The translations under genes were made by a program, and so were the position numbers. Positions 18,217-26,536 of a stretch of DNA of 48,489 bases are shown one piece after another. The notes below the pieces were generated by a model, which had not been told where the DNA came from, did not search any database, and saw nothing but the letters and a program-made list of their open reading frames with translations. Position 1 is the first letter of the stretch; each line of letters begins with the position of its first letter. The DNA lies in the NCBI GenBank assembly GCA_003241785.1, contig QFPW01000024.1:1-48489 (forward strand), in the 5' to 3' direction. Source of the DNA: Rhodovulum sulfidophilum. Its GTDB lineage: Bacteria > Pseudomonadota > Alphaproteobacteria > Rhodobacterales > Rhodobacteraceae.

Positions 18217-20013
18217 ATGACGATGATGTCGAAGCCGCTCGAGGCGCCGTCCACCGGCGTGCGGATGGCGCTCATCTCGAACCGCATGGAGGGGATCGCG
18301 CGCAAGATGCAGAACACGCTGTTCCGCACCGCGCGGTCGGGCGTGCTCAACACCGCGCACGACTTCTCCTGCGTGATCCTGACGGCGGATTGCGAACTGC
18401 TCGCGACCGCCGAGAGCCTGCCGATCCATACGCTGATCGGTCCGGACCTGATGTGCGAATACGTGCGGAAGTATCATCCGGTGCTGAAGGCGGGCGACTG
18501 CTTCCTGCACAACAGCCCCTACGAGGGCGACTCGCATGCCGCCGATCATTGCCTGATCGTGCCCGTGGTCGACGAGACGGGCGTGACCCGCTTCTTCGTG
18601 CTCGCCAAGGCGCATCAGGCCGATTGCGGCAATTCGAAGCCCACGACCTACATGGGCGACGCGACCGATGTCTTCGAGGAAGGCGCGCTCATCTTCTCGG
18701 CGGCGAAGATCCAGTCGGACTACCAGGACAACCAGGACCTGGTCCGGATGTGCCGGTCGCGCATCCGGGTGTCGGAGCAGTGGTGGGGCGACTATCTCGC
18801 CACGCTCGGCGCGGTCCGGATCGGCGAGCGCGAGCTGCTCGCGCTCGGCAGGGAGATCGGCTGGGAGGCGCTCGAGGATTACGCGCGCTCCTGGTTCAGG
18901 TATTCCGAGGAGAAGATGGCGCAGGCGATCTCCCGCCTGCCCTCGGGCAAGGTCACGGTCCAGTCGGCGCATGACCCCTTCCCCGGCGTGCCGGACGGGA
19001 TCCCGGTCAACGTGACGGTCGAGGTGGACGCCGCGGCCGGAAAGATCGTGGTCGATCTCACCGACAACATCGACTGCCAGCCCTGCGGTCTCAACCTCTC
19101 CGAGGGCTGCGCCCGCACCTCGGCGATGATCGGCATCTACAACGGCCTCATCGACCACAGCGTGCCGGCGAACGCCGGCAGCTTCCGCCGCGTCGACGTG
19201 CGGCTGCGCGAGAACTGCGTCGTCGGCATCCCGCGCCATCCCTATTCCTGCTCGGTGGCGACCACCAACCTCGCCGACCGGGTGTCGACCCCGGTGCAGC
19301 GCGCGCTCGCCGAGATCGCGCCCGGCTTCGGCATGGCCGAGACCGGGCCGATCATGCCGCCGGCGATGGGGGTGATTTCCGGCAAGGATCCCCGCACCGG
19401 GGAGGCCTTCGTGAACCAGATCTTCCTCGGCGTGACCGGGGGCGCGGGCACGCCGGTGACGGACGGGTTCCTCACCATCATCCACACCGGCAACGCCGGC
19501 CTCTGCCGCCAGGACAGCGTCGAGGTCGACGAGCTGCACCACCCGCTCTTCGTCGCCGACCGGCGGCTGATCGAGGATACCGAGGGCGCCGGCACCCATC
19601 GCGGCGCGCCCTCGATCCAGGCCGAGTTCGGCCCGATCGAGGATTGCGTGATGAAGGTGCTCTACACCGCCGACGGCAGCGTCTTCCCGGCCGCCGGCGC
19701 GGTCGGCGGCACCGCGGGCGGGCTCTCGGCCGCCTACAAGCGCGGCGTCGACGGCGCGTTGGAGAAGCTGCCGAACTGCTACGGCGTCGAGCTCAGCCAC
19801 GGCGAGTTCGTGCTCTCGGTCTCGGCCGGGGGCGGCGGCTACGGCGATCCGAAGGCGCGCAAGGCCGAAAGCGTGCTCTCGGACGTCGCCGAGGGCTGGC
19901 TCTCGCCCGAGCGGGCGCGCGCGGTCTATGGCGTGGCGCTCTCCGGCGCCCGCGCGGACGGCACGCTCGCGATCGACGCCGCCGCGACCGAGGCGCTGCG
20001 CGCCGGCGCCTGA
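18217..20013 (+). CDS. hyuB: HyuB-type hydantoinase subunit B, copy 2
   Basis: A 598-residue tandem paralogue of the preceding gene, collinear along its whole length and with long identical blocks (GDYLATLGAVRIGERE, SCSVATTNLADRVS). It has a strong AAGGAGG ribosome site 9 nt before the ATG. It keeps the HNSPYEG and AHQADCGNS motifs, so both copies look catalytically competent. Differences concentrate in residues 1-20, near 110-130 and around residues 495-520. It arose by tandem duplication. Whether it forms a heteromer with copy 1 is unknown. Confidence 0.93.
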   Translation: MTMMSKPLEAPSTGVRMALISNRMEGIARKMQNTLFRTARSGVLNTAHDFSCVILTADCELLATAESLPIHTLIGPDLMCEYVRKYHPVLKAGDCFLHNSPYEGDSHAADHCLIVPVVDETGVTRFFVLAKAHQADCGNSKPTTYMGDATDVFEEGALIFSAAKIQSDYQDNQDLVRMCRSRIRVSEQWWGDYLATLGAVRIGERELLALGREIGWEALEDYARSWFRYSEEKMAQAISRLPSGKVTVQSAHDPFPGVPDGIPVNVTVEVDAAAGKIVVDLTDNIDCQPCGLNLSEGCARTSAMIGIYNGLIDHSVPANAGSFRRVDVRLRENCVVGIPRHPYSCSVATTNLADRVSTPVQRALAEIAPGFGMAETGPIMPPAMGVISGKDPRTGEAFVNQIFLGVTGGAGTPVTDGFLTIIHTGNAGLCRQDSVEVDELHHPLFVADRRLIEDTEGAGTHRGAPSIQAEFGPIEDCVMKVLYTADGSVFPAAGAVGGTAGGLSAAYKRGVDGALEKLPNCYGVELSHGEFVLSVSAGGGGYGDPKARKAESVLSDVAEGWLSPERARAVYGVALSGARADGTLAIDAAATEALRAGA

Positions 20014-20021
20014 TCCCGCTT

Positions 20022-20053
20022 CCCCCCGCGACGGTGCGCGCCGCCGCGGGGGG
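20022..20053 (+). repeat. Intercistronic hairpin between hyuB2 and class IV aminotransferase
   Basis: Perfect 9-bp stem CCCCCCGCG (20022-20030) with its complement (20045-20053), extended inside the loop by CGG/CCG pairing. It lies just after the hyuB2 stop and 24 nt before the next start. There is no U-tract, so it may tune expression of the last gene. Confidence 0.55.
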
Positions 20054-20077
20054 CCACTCCATTTCCGAGGACCCGAG

Positions 20078-20998
20078 ATGAACGAGACAAACCGCTTCGC
20101 GGCGGGCGCGGCCTATGTCGACGGCGCCTATGTGCCGATGGCGGAGGCGCGGATTCCGGTGAACGACTTCGGCTATCGCCGCTCGGACGTCACCTATGAC
20201 GTGGTGGGTGTCTGGGAGGGCAACTTCTTCCGCCTCGACGACCACGTCCGCCGCTTCCGCGCCTCGATGGAAGCGCTGCGGCTCCGGCCGGCCGAGAGCG
20301 ACGACGAGATCAAGGCGATCCTGCACCGGATCGTGAGCCTCGCCGGGCTGCGCTCGGCCTATGTGGCGATGGACTGCCTGCGCGGCGTGCCGATGCCGGG
20401 CCTGCCCCGCCACCCGGCCAACGCGCGCAACTATCTCGTCGCCTACGCGGTGCCCTGGCTCAACATCGCGACGCCCGAGCAATACGAGAAGGGCCTGCAT
20501 CTCATCATCGCGAAGACCCTGCGCATCCCGCCGGACTCCTTCGATCCCCGGGTGAAGAACTTCCACTGGGGCGACCTGACCGCCGGCGCCTTCGAGGCGA
20601 TCGATCGGGGCGCGGACACCGCCGTCCTGCTCGACGCCGAGGGCAACGTGACCGAGAGCCCGGGCTTCAACGTCTTCTCGATCACCAATGGCGAGGTCGC
20701 GACCCCGGTCCGGGGCGGGCTCGACGGCATGACGCGCCAGTCGGTCTTCGAGCTCTGCGAGGAGCTCGGCATCCCCTGCGTCGCCCGCGCGGTCCCGGCC
20801 GAGGAGCTGCGCCAGGCGGACGAGATCTTCACCTGCACCACGGCGGGCGGGATCATGCCGGTGTCGCGGATCGACGGCCGGATCATGGGCAACGACCGGC
20901 CCGGGCCGATCTCGACCCGGCTGAAGGACCACTTCTGGAAGAAGCGCGCCGAGGGCTGGCACGCGACCCCGGTCAACTACGCGGTCCCGGTCGACTGA
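20078..20998 (+). CDS. Class IV aminotransferase (BCAT/D-amino acid type)
   Basis: The 306-residue fold-type IV PLP enzyme has Lys160 in DPRVKNFHWGDLTAG as the probable Schiff-base lysine and VTESPGFNVF as the conserved glutamate segment. TCTTAGGIMPV is the phosphate-binding end. The family includes branched-chain and D-amino acid aminotransferases, aminodeoxychorismate lyase and R-selective amine transaminases. The short aromatic-rich segment after Lys160 does not decide between them. It is the last gene of the hyu operon, so it may process the ring-opened amino acid. The start follows GAGG by 7 nt. Confidence 0.9.
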   Translation: MNETNRFAAGAAYVDGAYVPMAEARIPVNDFGYRRSDVTYDVVGVWEGNFFRLDDHVRRFRASMEALRLRPAESDDEIKAILHRIVSLAGLRSAYVAMDCLRGVPMPGLPRHPANARNYLVAYAVPWLNIATPEQYEKGLHLIIAKTLRIPPDSFDPRVKNFHWGDLTAGAFEAIDRGADTAVLLDAEGNVTESPGFNVFSITNGEVATPVRGGLDGMTRQSVFELCEELGIPCVARAVPAEELRQADEIFTCTTAGGIMPVSRIDGRIMGNDRPGPISTRLKDHFWKKRAEGWHATPVNYAVPVD

Positions 20999-21058
20999 GG
21001 CCGCGGCGCGCCGCAGGGGCGGGTTCGCCCGGGACCGCTCCGGCGGCGGGCGGCCTCA
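20996..21058. terminator. Bidirectional terminator-like inverted repeat
   Basis: TGAGGCCGC (20996-21004) pairs with GCGGCCTCA (21050-21058). The two arms contain the stop codons of the convergent aminotransferase and pseudoazurin genes. Inside are a 12-bp palindrome (21003-21014) and a smaller hairpin (GGGCG-GGTT-CGCCC, 21017-21030). There is no U-tract. Confidence 0.6.
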
Positions 21059-21478
21059 CTCGCCGGCGCGCCCGACGATCTCCTCGAACCGCTTCCTCGC
21101 CCGGTCGGGGACGTCGTCCGGCATGGTGAGCGCGGCCGGATCGGCGTCGCCGACGGCGATCAGCACCACCATCCCCATCGCGTAATGCGGCGAGCATTTC
21201 ACCCCGTGCAGGCCGGGCGCGGCGGGCGAGATCTCGATCTACTCGTTGATCCGGCCCTTGAACGGCGCCGCGCCGCCGGGCGCCATGCCGTCGATCGAGG
21301 CGGCGTTGTGGCCGCTGGTCGCGGCGACGAACCTGACCGTGTCGCCGGGCGCGACCCGCAGGAAGTCCGGCTCGTAGACCATCGGCCCGGCCGCGCCGCG
21401 GTTGAGCATCCGGACCTCGAAGGTCTCCGCCGCGGCGGGCGCGGCGGCGAGCAGCAGGATGGCGAGCGCGGATTTCAT
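21056..21478 (-). pseudogene. Pseudoazurin interrupted by an amber codon
   Basis: The reading frame encodes a complete type 1 blue-copper protein: a signal peptide ending AAPAAAE, the first copper His in TSGHNAAS, then GVKCSPHYAMGMV with the Cys, His and Met ligands, ending RKRFEEIVGRAGE. A TAG at 21241-21239, between RINE and IEIS, breaks it after residue 79. A Glu codon (GAG) would fit there. Everything after the TAG is intact and in frame, so the lesion is recent, suppressed, or a sequence error. Pseudoazurins carry electrons in the periplasm. Its ATG overlaps the ABC ATPase stop by 4 nt. Confidence 0.88.
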
Positions 21479-22263
21479 GGCGTGGTCTCCTCGAACGGAA
21501 CATGGCCCTTGACGAGGAGCCCGCGGGCTCCGTCCTCGGGGTCGATATGGACGACGACCTCGACGCCGAAGACGGCGCGGATCCTCGCCGGGGTCAGCAC
21601 CTCCGCCGGGGGGCCGAGCGCCGCGACCCGGCCGGCGCGGAGCATCAGCACCCGGTCGCAGTGGAGCGAGGCGTGGTTGAGGTCATGCAGCGAGATCACC
21701 GCCGTCACCGGCAGCCGGCGGATCAGCGCGAGGAGCGCGATCTGGTGGCGGATGTCGAGATGGTTGGTCGGCTCGTCGAGCAGGAGCACCGCGGGCTCCT
21801 GCGCCAGCGCCCGGGCGATATGCGCGCGCTGGCGCTCGCCGCCCGAGAGCGTGTGCCAGAGCCGGCCGGCGAGCGGGCCCATGTCGACCCGCGCCAGCGC
21901 CGCCGCGACGACCGCCCTGTCCGCCGCGCCGAAGGGGCGCAGCGCGCCGAGATGCGGGGTGCGGCCAAGCTCGACCGCGTCGCGCACCGTCAGCCGTTCG
22001 GCGGTCTCGGCCTGCTGCTCGACGAAGGCGAGGCGGCGGGCGACGGCGCGGCGCGACAGGCTCCGCATCGGCGCGCCGTCGAGCGTGACCGCGCCCCGGC
22101 TCGGCCGGTCGATCCCGGCGAGCAGGCGCAGGAGTGTCGACTTGCCCGAGCCGTTCGGACCGACGATCCCGAGCCGCTCGCCGGGCCGGAGGTCGAGCGT
22201 CACGCCGTCGAGGATGGCGCGGCCGTCCGCGTCGCGGCCGAGGTCCCGCGCGGCGAGGCTCAT
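21475..22263 (-). CDS. btuD: ABC ATPase of cobalamin/metal-chelate importer (BtuD/FepC type)
   Basis: The 262-residue ATPase has Walker A GPNGSGKS (35-42), signature LSGGERQRAHIARAL, Walker B VLLLDEPTNHLDI and the switch His in VISLHDLNHA. It overlaps the permease stop by 4 nt upstream and the pseudoazurin start by 4 nt downstream. The type II importer family moves vitamin B12, siderophores or haem. The cobalamin riboswitch ahead of the operon points to B12 or its precursors. BtuD is assigned from this context. Confidence 0.88.
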   Translation of the reverse strand: MSLAARDLGRDADGRAILDGVTLDLRPGERLGIVGPNGSGKSTLLRLLAGIDRPSRGAVTLDGAPMRSLSRRAVARRLAFVEQQAETAERLTVRDAVELGRTPHLGALRPFGAADRAVVAAALARVDMGPLAGRLWHTLSGGERQRAHIARALAQEPAVLLLDEPTNHLDIRHQIALLALIRRLPVTAVISLHDLNHASLHCDRVLMLRAGRVAALGPPAEVLTPARIRAVFGVEVVVHIDPEDGARGLLVKGHVPFEETTP

Positions 22264-23267
22264 GTCAGCCGCCGGGCGCGGATCAGGATGAGCGCGAAGG
22301 CGGGGGCGCCGATCAGCGCGGTGACGACGCCGATCGGGACGACTTGGCGAGGCACGATCGTCCGGCTCGCGATGTCGCAGGCGATCAGGAAGACCGCGCC
22401 CAGCACCGCCGAGGCGGGGATCAGCCGGCCGTGCCGCGCGCCGACGAGAAAGCGCGCGGCGTGCGGGATGACGAGGCCGACGAAACCGATCGAGCCGACG
22501 AGCGAGACCATGACGGCGGTCATCAGCGCCGCGGCGCCGATCAGCAGGGCTTGCGTCGGCTTGACCGCGACGCCGAGCGCGGCGGCGGAATCCGCGCCGA
22601 AGGTGAAGGCGTCGAGCGCGCGGGCCTGCCAGAGGCAGAGCGCGGCGCCGAAGAGCGCGGCGGGCAGCGCCAGCGACACGTCGGGCCAGCGCGCGCCGGA
22701 GAGATTGCCGAGGAGCCAGAACATGATCCCCCGCGCGGTCTCCGCGTTGGCCGAGCGGGTGACGACGAAGGCGGTCAGCGCGTTGAAGAGCTGCGATCCG
22801 GCGATGCCCGCGAGGATCGCGGCGCTCGCCCCGCCCCCGGCGGCGCGGGCGAGCAGCGCCACGGTGCCGAAGGCGGTCAGCGCGCCCGCGAAGGCGCCGG
22901 CGGAAAGCGAGACGAGGCCGCCGCCGATCCCGAGGATCGCCACCGCCACCGCGCCGGTCGAGGCGCCGGCCGAGATCCCGAGCACGTAGGGATCGGCGAG
23001 CGCGTTCCGGAGCAGCGCCTGCAGCACCACGCCCGAGAGCGCCAGCGCCACGCCGCAGCAGGCGGCGACGACCGCGCGCGCGAGGCGGTAGTCCCAGACG
23101 ATGCCCGCGTCGATCGGATCGACGGCGAAGCCCGCGCCGAGGAGCTGGTTCGCCGCCGTCTTCGCGACCGTCGCGAGCGGGATCGCGGTCTCGCCGAGCA
23201 CCGCGCCGCAGGCGAGCGCGGCGAGGATCGCGAGCGTCCCGAGCAGGGCGGCGACCCAGGGTCTCAC
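22260..23267 (-). CDS. btuC: ABC permease of cobalamin/metal-chelate importer (BtuC/FecCD type)
   Basis: The 335-residue membrane protein has about ten helices and the family motifs LQALLRNALADPYVLGISAG and GSIGFVGLVIPHAAR. The start is a GTG at 23267, 10 bp after the binding-protein stop, with only a weak ribosome site, so translation may be coupled. It pairs with the flanking ATPase and binding-protein genes as one importer. Confidence 0.9.
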   Translation of the reverse strand: MRPWVAALLGTLAILAALACGAVLGETAIPLATVAKTAANQLLGAGFAVDPIDAGIVWDYRLARAVVAACCGVALALSGVVLQALLRNALADPYVLGISAGASTGAVAVAILGIGGGLVSLSAGAFAGALTAFGTVALLARAAGGGASAAILAGIAGSQLFNALTAFVVTRSANAETARGIMFWLLGNLSGARWPDVSLALPAALFGAALCLWQARALDAFTFGADSAAALGVAVKPTQALLIGAAALMTAVMVSLVGSIGFVGLVIPHAARFLVGARHGRLIPASAVLGAVFLIACDIASRTIVPRQVVPIGVVTALIGAPAFALILIRARRLT

Positions 23268-23277
23268 GACGCGCGTC

Positions 23278-24285
23278 TCACTTCGCGAGGCCGTAGGAGG
23301 CGAGCGCGTCGGCGAGCTGCTCGAGGCCGGTCACGACCCGGATGCCGGGCTCCATCGAATCCGACGTCATCACGACGATCCGGTCGGCCTTGACCGCCTC
23401 CATCTGGCGCGCCACCGGGTCGGACGCGAGGAAGGCCCGCTTCCGTTCGATGTCGTCGGCCTCGAAGCGGCGCCGGGTCATCTCCGCCGCGACGATCACG
23501 GTCGGGTTGGCGCGGGCGATCGTCTCCCAGCCGACGGTCGGCCATTCCTCGTCGGATTCGACCACGTTCCTCACCCCGAGCACGTCGAGGATGTAGCCCG
23601 GCGCGCCCTTGCGGCCGGTGACATAGGGGTCGAGGTCGAGCTCCGGCGAGGAGAACCAGAACACCGCCGAGATGTCGTCGATCGCCATCGCCGCGACCTT
23701 CGCCTTCGCCGCCGCCTCGCGGGCGCGGAGATCGGCGACGAGCGCCGCCGCCGCGTCCTGGTCGTCGAAGATCTGGCCGAGCTCGGTGATCGTCGCGTAA
23801 AGCGTCGCGGTGGTGAAGGGCTCGAGCCGGGTCCCGTCGCCGCCGACGGTATTGTCCTTCCCGACGCAGTCGGTCGGCAGGATGTAGGTGGCGATCCCGA
23901 GATCGCGGAACTGCTCGCGCGTGGCGACGATGCCCTGCGGTCCGACGTGCCACTCGTATTGCGCGATGACGAGCTCCGGGCGCTTCGCAACGACGCTCTC
24001 GAAGGAGGGATCGTTGTCGGCAAGCCGCTCGACCCCGGCGTTCGCCTCGGCGAATTCCGGCAGCACGTCGGAGAACCAGACCGCGGTGCCCGCGACCTTA
24101 TCGGCGAGGCCGAGCGCATAGAGGATCTCGGTCGCCGCCTGGCCGAGCGAGACGGCCGAGGCCGGCGCCGCGTCGAAGGTGATCTCGACGCCGCAATTCC
24201 GGAGCGTCAGAGGATATTTCGTCGCCTCCGCGCTCGCGGCGGTGGCGAAGGCGGTCAGGACCGCGAAACTGGCAAGGACGCGCAT
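23278..24285 (-). CDS. btuF: Periplasmic cobalamin/metal-chelate binding protein (BtuF type)
   Basis: The 335-residue class III binding protein has a Sec signal peptide (MRVLASFAVLTAFATAASA) and the two-lobed fold linked by a long helix, seen as the Ala/Arg/Lys-rich stretch around residues 170-185. Two cysteines, in LRNCGVEI and LPTDCVGKD, are unusual and could form a disulfide. AAGGAGA precedes the ATG at 24285. It is the first gene after a minus-strand cobalamin riboswitch. Confidence 0.88.
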   Translation of the reverse strand: MRVLASFAVLTAFATAASAEATKYPLTLRNCGVEITFDAAPASAVSLGQAATEILYALGLADKVAGTAVWFSDVLPEFAEANAGVERLADNDPSFESVVAKRPELVIAQYEWHVGPQGIVATREQFRDLGIATYILPTDCVGKDNTVGGDGTRLEPFTTATLYATITELGQIFDDQDAAAALVADLRAREAAAKAKVAAMAIDDISAVFWFSSPELDLDPYVTGRKGAPGYILDVLGVRNVVESDEEWPTVGWETIARANPTVIVAAEMTRRRFEADDIERKRAFLASDPVARQMEAVKADRIVVMTSDSMEPGIRVVTGLEQLADALASYGLAK

Positions 24286-24424
24286 CGTCTCTCCTTGGAA
24301 CTGGCCGGTCGAGGCCCGGAGAGGCCGCGCGACTCCGCCCGTTCCGGAGAACGGTCGTCGATCGCCAGCGGCGGGCACGCGTCGCGCATCCATCCCCCTC
24401 CGGGCCACCCCGCCCGGGTTTTCG

Positions 24425-24615
24425 GTTCATGCGCCGGCAGGTCTCCTGGCTCACGGCTCTCGCGCTTCCCGCCGCCTTCCCGGGGCATCGCCCCAGTGGC
24501 ATGATGGCGGGTCGCTCGCCGCTTACAGTCGCGGGGGCGGCTCCGGTTCGGCCCGCGCGGACGCGGACCCCCGGATTCCCTCTTCGTCCCTCGCGGGACA
24601 CCGGCGGCGCCAGAT
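24425..24615 (-). ncRNA. Cobalamin riboswitch (btuFCD leader)
   Basis: Reading the minus strand, the conserved B12 elements appear in order: GGGACGAAGAGGGAA, GCCCCCGCGACTGTAAGCGG, GCCACTGGGG, CCGGGAAGGCGGCGGGAAGC and the B12 box GAGCCAGGAGACCTGCC near 24455-24435. It ends about 140 nt before the btuF start. A TTGACA at 24640-24635 is a candidate -35 element. High B12 would lower importer expression. Confidence 0.95.
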
Positions 24616-24744
24616 GGACCGGCGCCGCCATGGCTGTCAACGGGGTCGTGCGTCCCGCCACGACCGGCCGCCGCGCCCCGATCCCGGCGCGCGCCCGGGA
24701 GCCCCGCCGGTATTGACAGCGACGCACCCGCGACCCACTGTCGC

Positions 24745-24870
24745 GAACGTGATGGACGGAAGCCGGTGAAAATCCGCGCGGTCGCGCCGCTGTGAACGGT
24801 CCGTAAGGGCCGTGAGTCAGACCCGACCCTCACGAGCCCGCGCAATCGGGGGACGCGAATATCCCCAAAG
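24745..24870 (+). ncRNA. Cobalamin riboswitch (cbtBA leader, short form)
   Basis: GGAAGCCGGTGAAAATCC, GCGGTCGCGCCGCTGTGA and GAGTCAGACCC occur in the order of the short cobalamin riboswitches typical of cbtAB-type leaders. GGGG-N10-CCCC (24848-24865), just before the AAAGGAGG ribosome site, could be part of the expression platform. TTGACA at 24713-24718 is a candidate -35 element. The element is divergent from the btuF riboswitch, about 130 bp away. Confidence 0.9.
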
Positions 24871-24882
24871 GAGGCACTGAGC

Positions 24883-25095
24883 ATGACCGATGCGACCCTG
24901 AGTTCCGAAGGCTTCCGGCCACCCGCGATACCGATCCGCGAGATCATGCCCTGGGCTGTCTTCGGCGGGCTGCTCATGCTGGTGGCCATCTATTTCGTCG
25001 GCGCCGAGGAAGGCGCCACGGCGGTGTTCAGCGGCGGCTACGTCCATGAATTCGTGCATGACGGGCGCCACCTGCTCGGCTTTCCCTGCCACTGA
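24883..25095 (+). CDS. cbtB: CbtB, small cobalt-transport subunit
   Basis: The 70-residue one-helix membrane protein ends in the family signature HDGRHLLGFPCH, a histidine/cysteine-bearing tail that could bind cobalt. CbtB and CbtA form a B12-regulated cobalt uptake system predicted from genomic context in proteobacteria. It starts 7 nt after AAAGGAGG and is followed 9 bp later by cbtA. Confidence 0.95.
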   Translation: MTDATLSSEGFRPPAIPIREIMPWAVFGGLLMLVAIYFVGAEEGATAVFSGGYVHEFVHDGRHLLGFPCH

Positions 25096-25104
25096 GGACA
25101 CGAC

Positions 25105-25914
25105 ATGGTTGGGAATCTTCTGCTGCGCGGCATGCTCGTCGGGCTCGCCGCCGGATTGGTGTGCTTCATCTTCCTCCGGATCTTCGGTGAACCGCCGGTA
25201 GAGCATGCGATCGCGCTCGAGGAAGCGGCCTCGGCCGCGGTCGCCGAGCCTGCGGACCACGATCACGGCCCCGAGGCCGTCACCGCGCAGGCCGCCACCG
25301 AGGAGGCGGGGCACAGCCACGGCGAGGACGCGCTGGTGAGCCGGACCGTCCAGGCCGGGATCGGCCTCTTCACGGCGGTCGGCGTCTTCGGCGCGGCGCT
25401 GGGCGGGCTCTTCTCGCTCGCCTTCGCGCTCGTCTACGGCCGCTGGGAGGCGCTTGGCCCCCGCGGGACCGCCGCCCTGCTCGGCGCGCTCGGCTTCGTC
25501 TCCGTCTATCTGGTGCCGTTCTTCAAATATCCGCCCAACCCGCCCGCGGTCGGGGATCCCGAGACGATCGGCGCGCGCACCGCGCTCTATCTCGCGATGC
25601 TCGCGCTTTCGCTCGCGGGAATGATCGCGGCGGTCATGCTGCGGACCCGATTGGCGCCGAGCCACGGCCGCTGGAACGCCACGCTCTGGGCCGGCGCGGC
25701 CTATCTCGGCGCGATGATCGTGGTCGCGGCGCTCCTGCCCGGCATGAACGAGCTGCCGGACAGCTTCCCGGCCCCGACGCTCTGGTCGTTCCGGGTCGCG
25801 GCGCTCGGCGGGCAGGCGATCCTCTGGACGGTGATCGCGCTCGGCTTCGGCCTCCTCACCCACCGCGTCGCCAGCCGCGCGCCGGGAACCCGGCTCGACG
25901 CGGCGATCGCGTGA
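25105..25914 (+). CDS. cbtA: CbtA, cobalt transporter membrane subunit
   Basis: The 269-residue inner-membrane protein has about six helices. A histidine-rich loop (HDH at residues 52-54, HSH at 70-72) follows the first helix and is the likely metal-gathering site. The motif FFKYPPNPPAVGDPETI is characteristic of CbtA. It is co-transcribed with cbtB under the cobalamin riboswitch. Confidence 0.95.
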   Translation: MVGNLLLRGMLVGLAAGLVCFIFLRIFGEPPVEHAIALEEAASAAVAEPADHDHGPEAVTAQAATEEAGHSHGEDALVSRTVQAGIGLFTAVGVFGAALGGLFSLAFALVYGRWEALGPRGTAALLGALGFVSVYLVPFFKYPPNPPAVGDPETIGARTALYLAMLALSLAGMIAAVMLRTRLAPSHGRWNATLWAGAAYLGAMIVVAALLPGMNELPDSFPAPTLWSFRVAALGGQAILWTVIALGFGLLTHRVASRAPGTRLDAAIA

Positions 25915-25919
25915 GCCCG

Positions 25920-25953
25920 ATGCCGGCCGGGACCCCGCGCCACCGGCCGGCAT
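25920..25953. repeat. Hairpin covering the start codon of the phosphatase gene
   Basis: ATGCCGGCCGG (25920-25930) pairs perfectly with CCGGCCGGCAT (25943-25953), with a 12-nt loop. The right arm includes the first two bases of the phosphatase ATG (25952). It lies 6 bp after the cbtA stop and could limit translation or end transcription. Confidence 0.55.
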
Positions 25954-26515
25954 GATCCGCCTGACGCTGCTCTGCCACGGCGCGACGGAGGCGACGCGCG
26001 CCGCCGCGTTTCCGCGCGACGAACCGCTCGAGCCCCGCGCGCTGGCGGCGACCCGCGCGCTCCGCGGCACCCTTTCCCCCGCCCGCGTCCGCGTGAGCCC
26101 GGCGCTGCGCACCCGGCAGACCGCCGAGGCGCTCGGCTTCGACGGCGCCACCGTCGACCCCGCGCTGCGCGATCGCGACCCGGGCGGCTGGGCCGGCGCG
26201 TCGCTCGCGCGGCTGATCGCGCGCGACCCCGCCGCGATCGAGGCCTTCCTCACCGATCCCCGGGCACGGCCCGGCGGCGACGGCGACTCGACCGCCGGCC
26301 TCGTGGCGCGGCTCGGCGACTGGCTTGGGCGGCTGCCCCCCGAGCCGGGCCAGACGCTCGCGATAACCCATGCCGACGTGATGCGCGCGCTGGTGATCCA
26401 CGTGCTCGGCGCGCCGCTCGCCGCCTTCGGCCGCGTCGATGTCCCGCCGCTGACGACGCTCGAGCTCGTTTCCGACGGGCGCCGCTGGCTGTGGCGCGCG
26501 GCGCGGGCGTCCTGA
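25952..26515 (+). CDS. Histidine phosphatase family protein (CobC-like)
   Basis: A 187-residue member of the phosphoglycerate-mutase/CobC superfamily. The usual RHG motif reads CHG (LLCHGATEATR), so the first catalytic arginine is replaced by Cys, but the nucleophile His9 and the second His in AITHADVMRALV remain. It lies directly after cbtBA, so a role in B12 assembly (alpha-ribazole-phosphate phosphatase) is possible. Loss of the arginine makes activity uncertain. There is no clear ribosome site, and the start codon lies in a hairpin. Confidence 0.8.
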   Translation: MIRLTLLCHGATEATRAAAFPRDEPLEPRALAATRALRGTLSPARVRVSPALRTRQTAEALGFDGATVDPALRDRDPGGWAGASLARLIARDPAAIEAFLTDPRARPGGDGDSTAGLVARLGDWLGRLPPEPGQTLAITHADVMRALVIHVLGAPLAAFGRVDVPPLTTLELVSDGRRWLWRAARAS

Positions 26516-26517
26516 GC

Positions 26518-26536
26518 CCGCCCTAGCTTCGGGCGG
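26518..26536. terminator. Weak hairpin between convergent genes
   Basis: CCGCCC (26518-26523) pairs with GGGCGG (26531-26536) across a 7-nt loop, in the 7-bp gap and first codons of the convergent MFS gene. There is no U-tract. Confidence 0.3.

Noticed and set aside
21239..21241. TAG as a recoded sense codon
   Set aside because: TAG ends several normal genes in the window (transglutaminase, PAS-LuxR regulator, MFS exporter), so general recoding is unlikely. Mutation or sequence error is simpler.
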